DNA from: Metridium senile
Taxonomy: Eukaryota > Cnidaria > Anthozoa > Actiniaria > Metridiidae
Reading direction: 5' to 3'
DNA length: 64,000 bases
Assembly: GCA_949775045.1 (NCBI GenBank)
Contig: OX459097.1
Coordinates: 16,902,210 to 16,966,209 of the forward strand
The notes beneath the pieces were generated by a model. The model ran no database searches. It was not told the origin of the DNA and saw only the letters and a list, made by a program, of their open reading frames with translations. Shown piece by piece: positions 63,993 to 64,000 of the stretch (positions are counted from its first letter, which is position 1; the number at the start of each line of letters is the position of its first letter). A program made the translations under genes and the position numbers.

Positions 63993-64000
63993 TGAAATTA

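Overview
The window looks like nuclear DNA from an invertebrate animal. The genes are split into short exons with GT-AG introns. Intergenic and intronic DNA is AT-rich and crowded with simple repeats, minisatellites, foldback/MITE-type DNA transposons, a tRNA-derived SINE and Penelope-like retroelement fragments. Several inverted-repeat families resemble ones I associate with cnidarian genomes, but sponges or other marine invertebrates are equally possible from sequence alone. I see no prokaryotic operons, rRNA or CRISPR.

The main content is a tandem duplication of a nicotinamide phosphoribosyltransferase gene (NAMPT, the NAD salvage enzyme), both copies on the + strand. Copy 1 (342-14925) enters at the left edge without its first six exons. 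The 12 visible exons are open and properly spliced, encoding 316 residues to the stop. Copy 2 (28460-49696) is complete: 18 exons and 484 codons, close to the 491 residues of human NAMPT. The shared 316 residues differ at 14 positions by hand count. Homology continues past the stop codons to about 16735 in copy 1 and 52290 in copy 2, so this is a segmental duplication and not two retrocopies. Matching positions lie 34.3-39.4 kb apart, and the changing offset comes from insertions and minisatellite expansions private to one copy.

Layout. 1-14925: copy 1, whose introns hold a 640-bp TIR element, a 27-unit G-rich minisatellite, a 113-bp minisatellite and a 19-unit 91-101-bp minisatellite that copy 2 lacks. 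14926-28459: about 13.5 kb between the copies, filled with MITEs, long palindromes, (TA)n tracts and a 3.2-kb giant inverted repeat. 28460-49696: copy 2, whose 7-kb first intron contains Penelope-like element fragments in head-to-head orientation. One of them carries what reads as an intact hammerhead ribozyme at 32694-32736. 49697-57300: 3' flank with an 18-bp minisatellite of about 51 units, a 118-bp tandem repeat and nested foldback elements. 57374-62528: five phase-compatible exons of an unrecognised gene on the minus strand, convergent with NAMPT. 62529-64000: hairpin-forming repeats, no gene recognised.

Both NAMPT copies keep the residues expected for catalysis, so both probably make active enzyme. 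The rest of the window is best read as a record of repeat turnover after the duplication, with the two copies acting as each other's empty-site controls.
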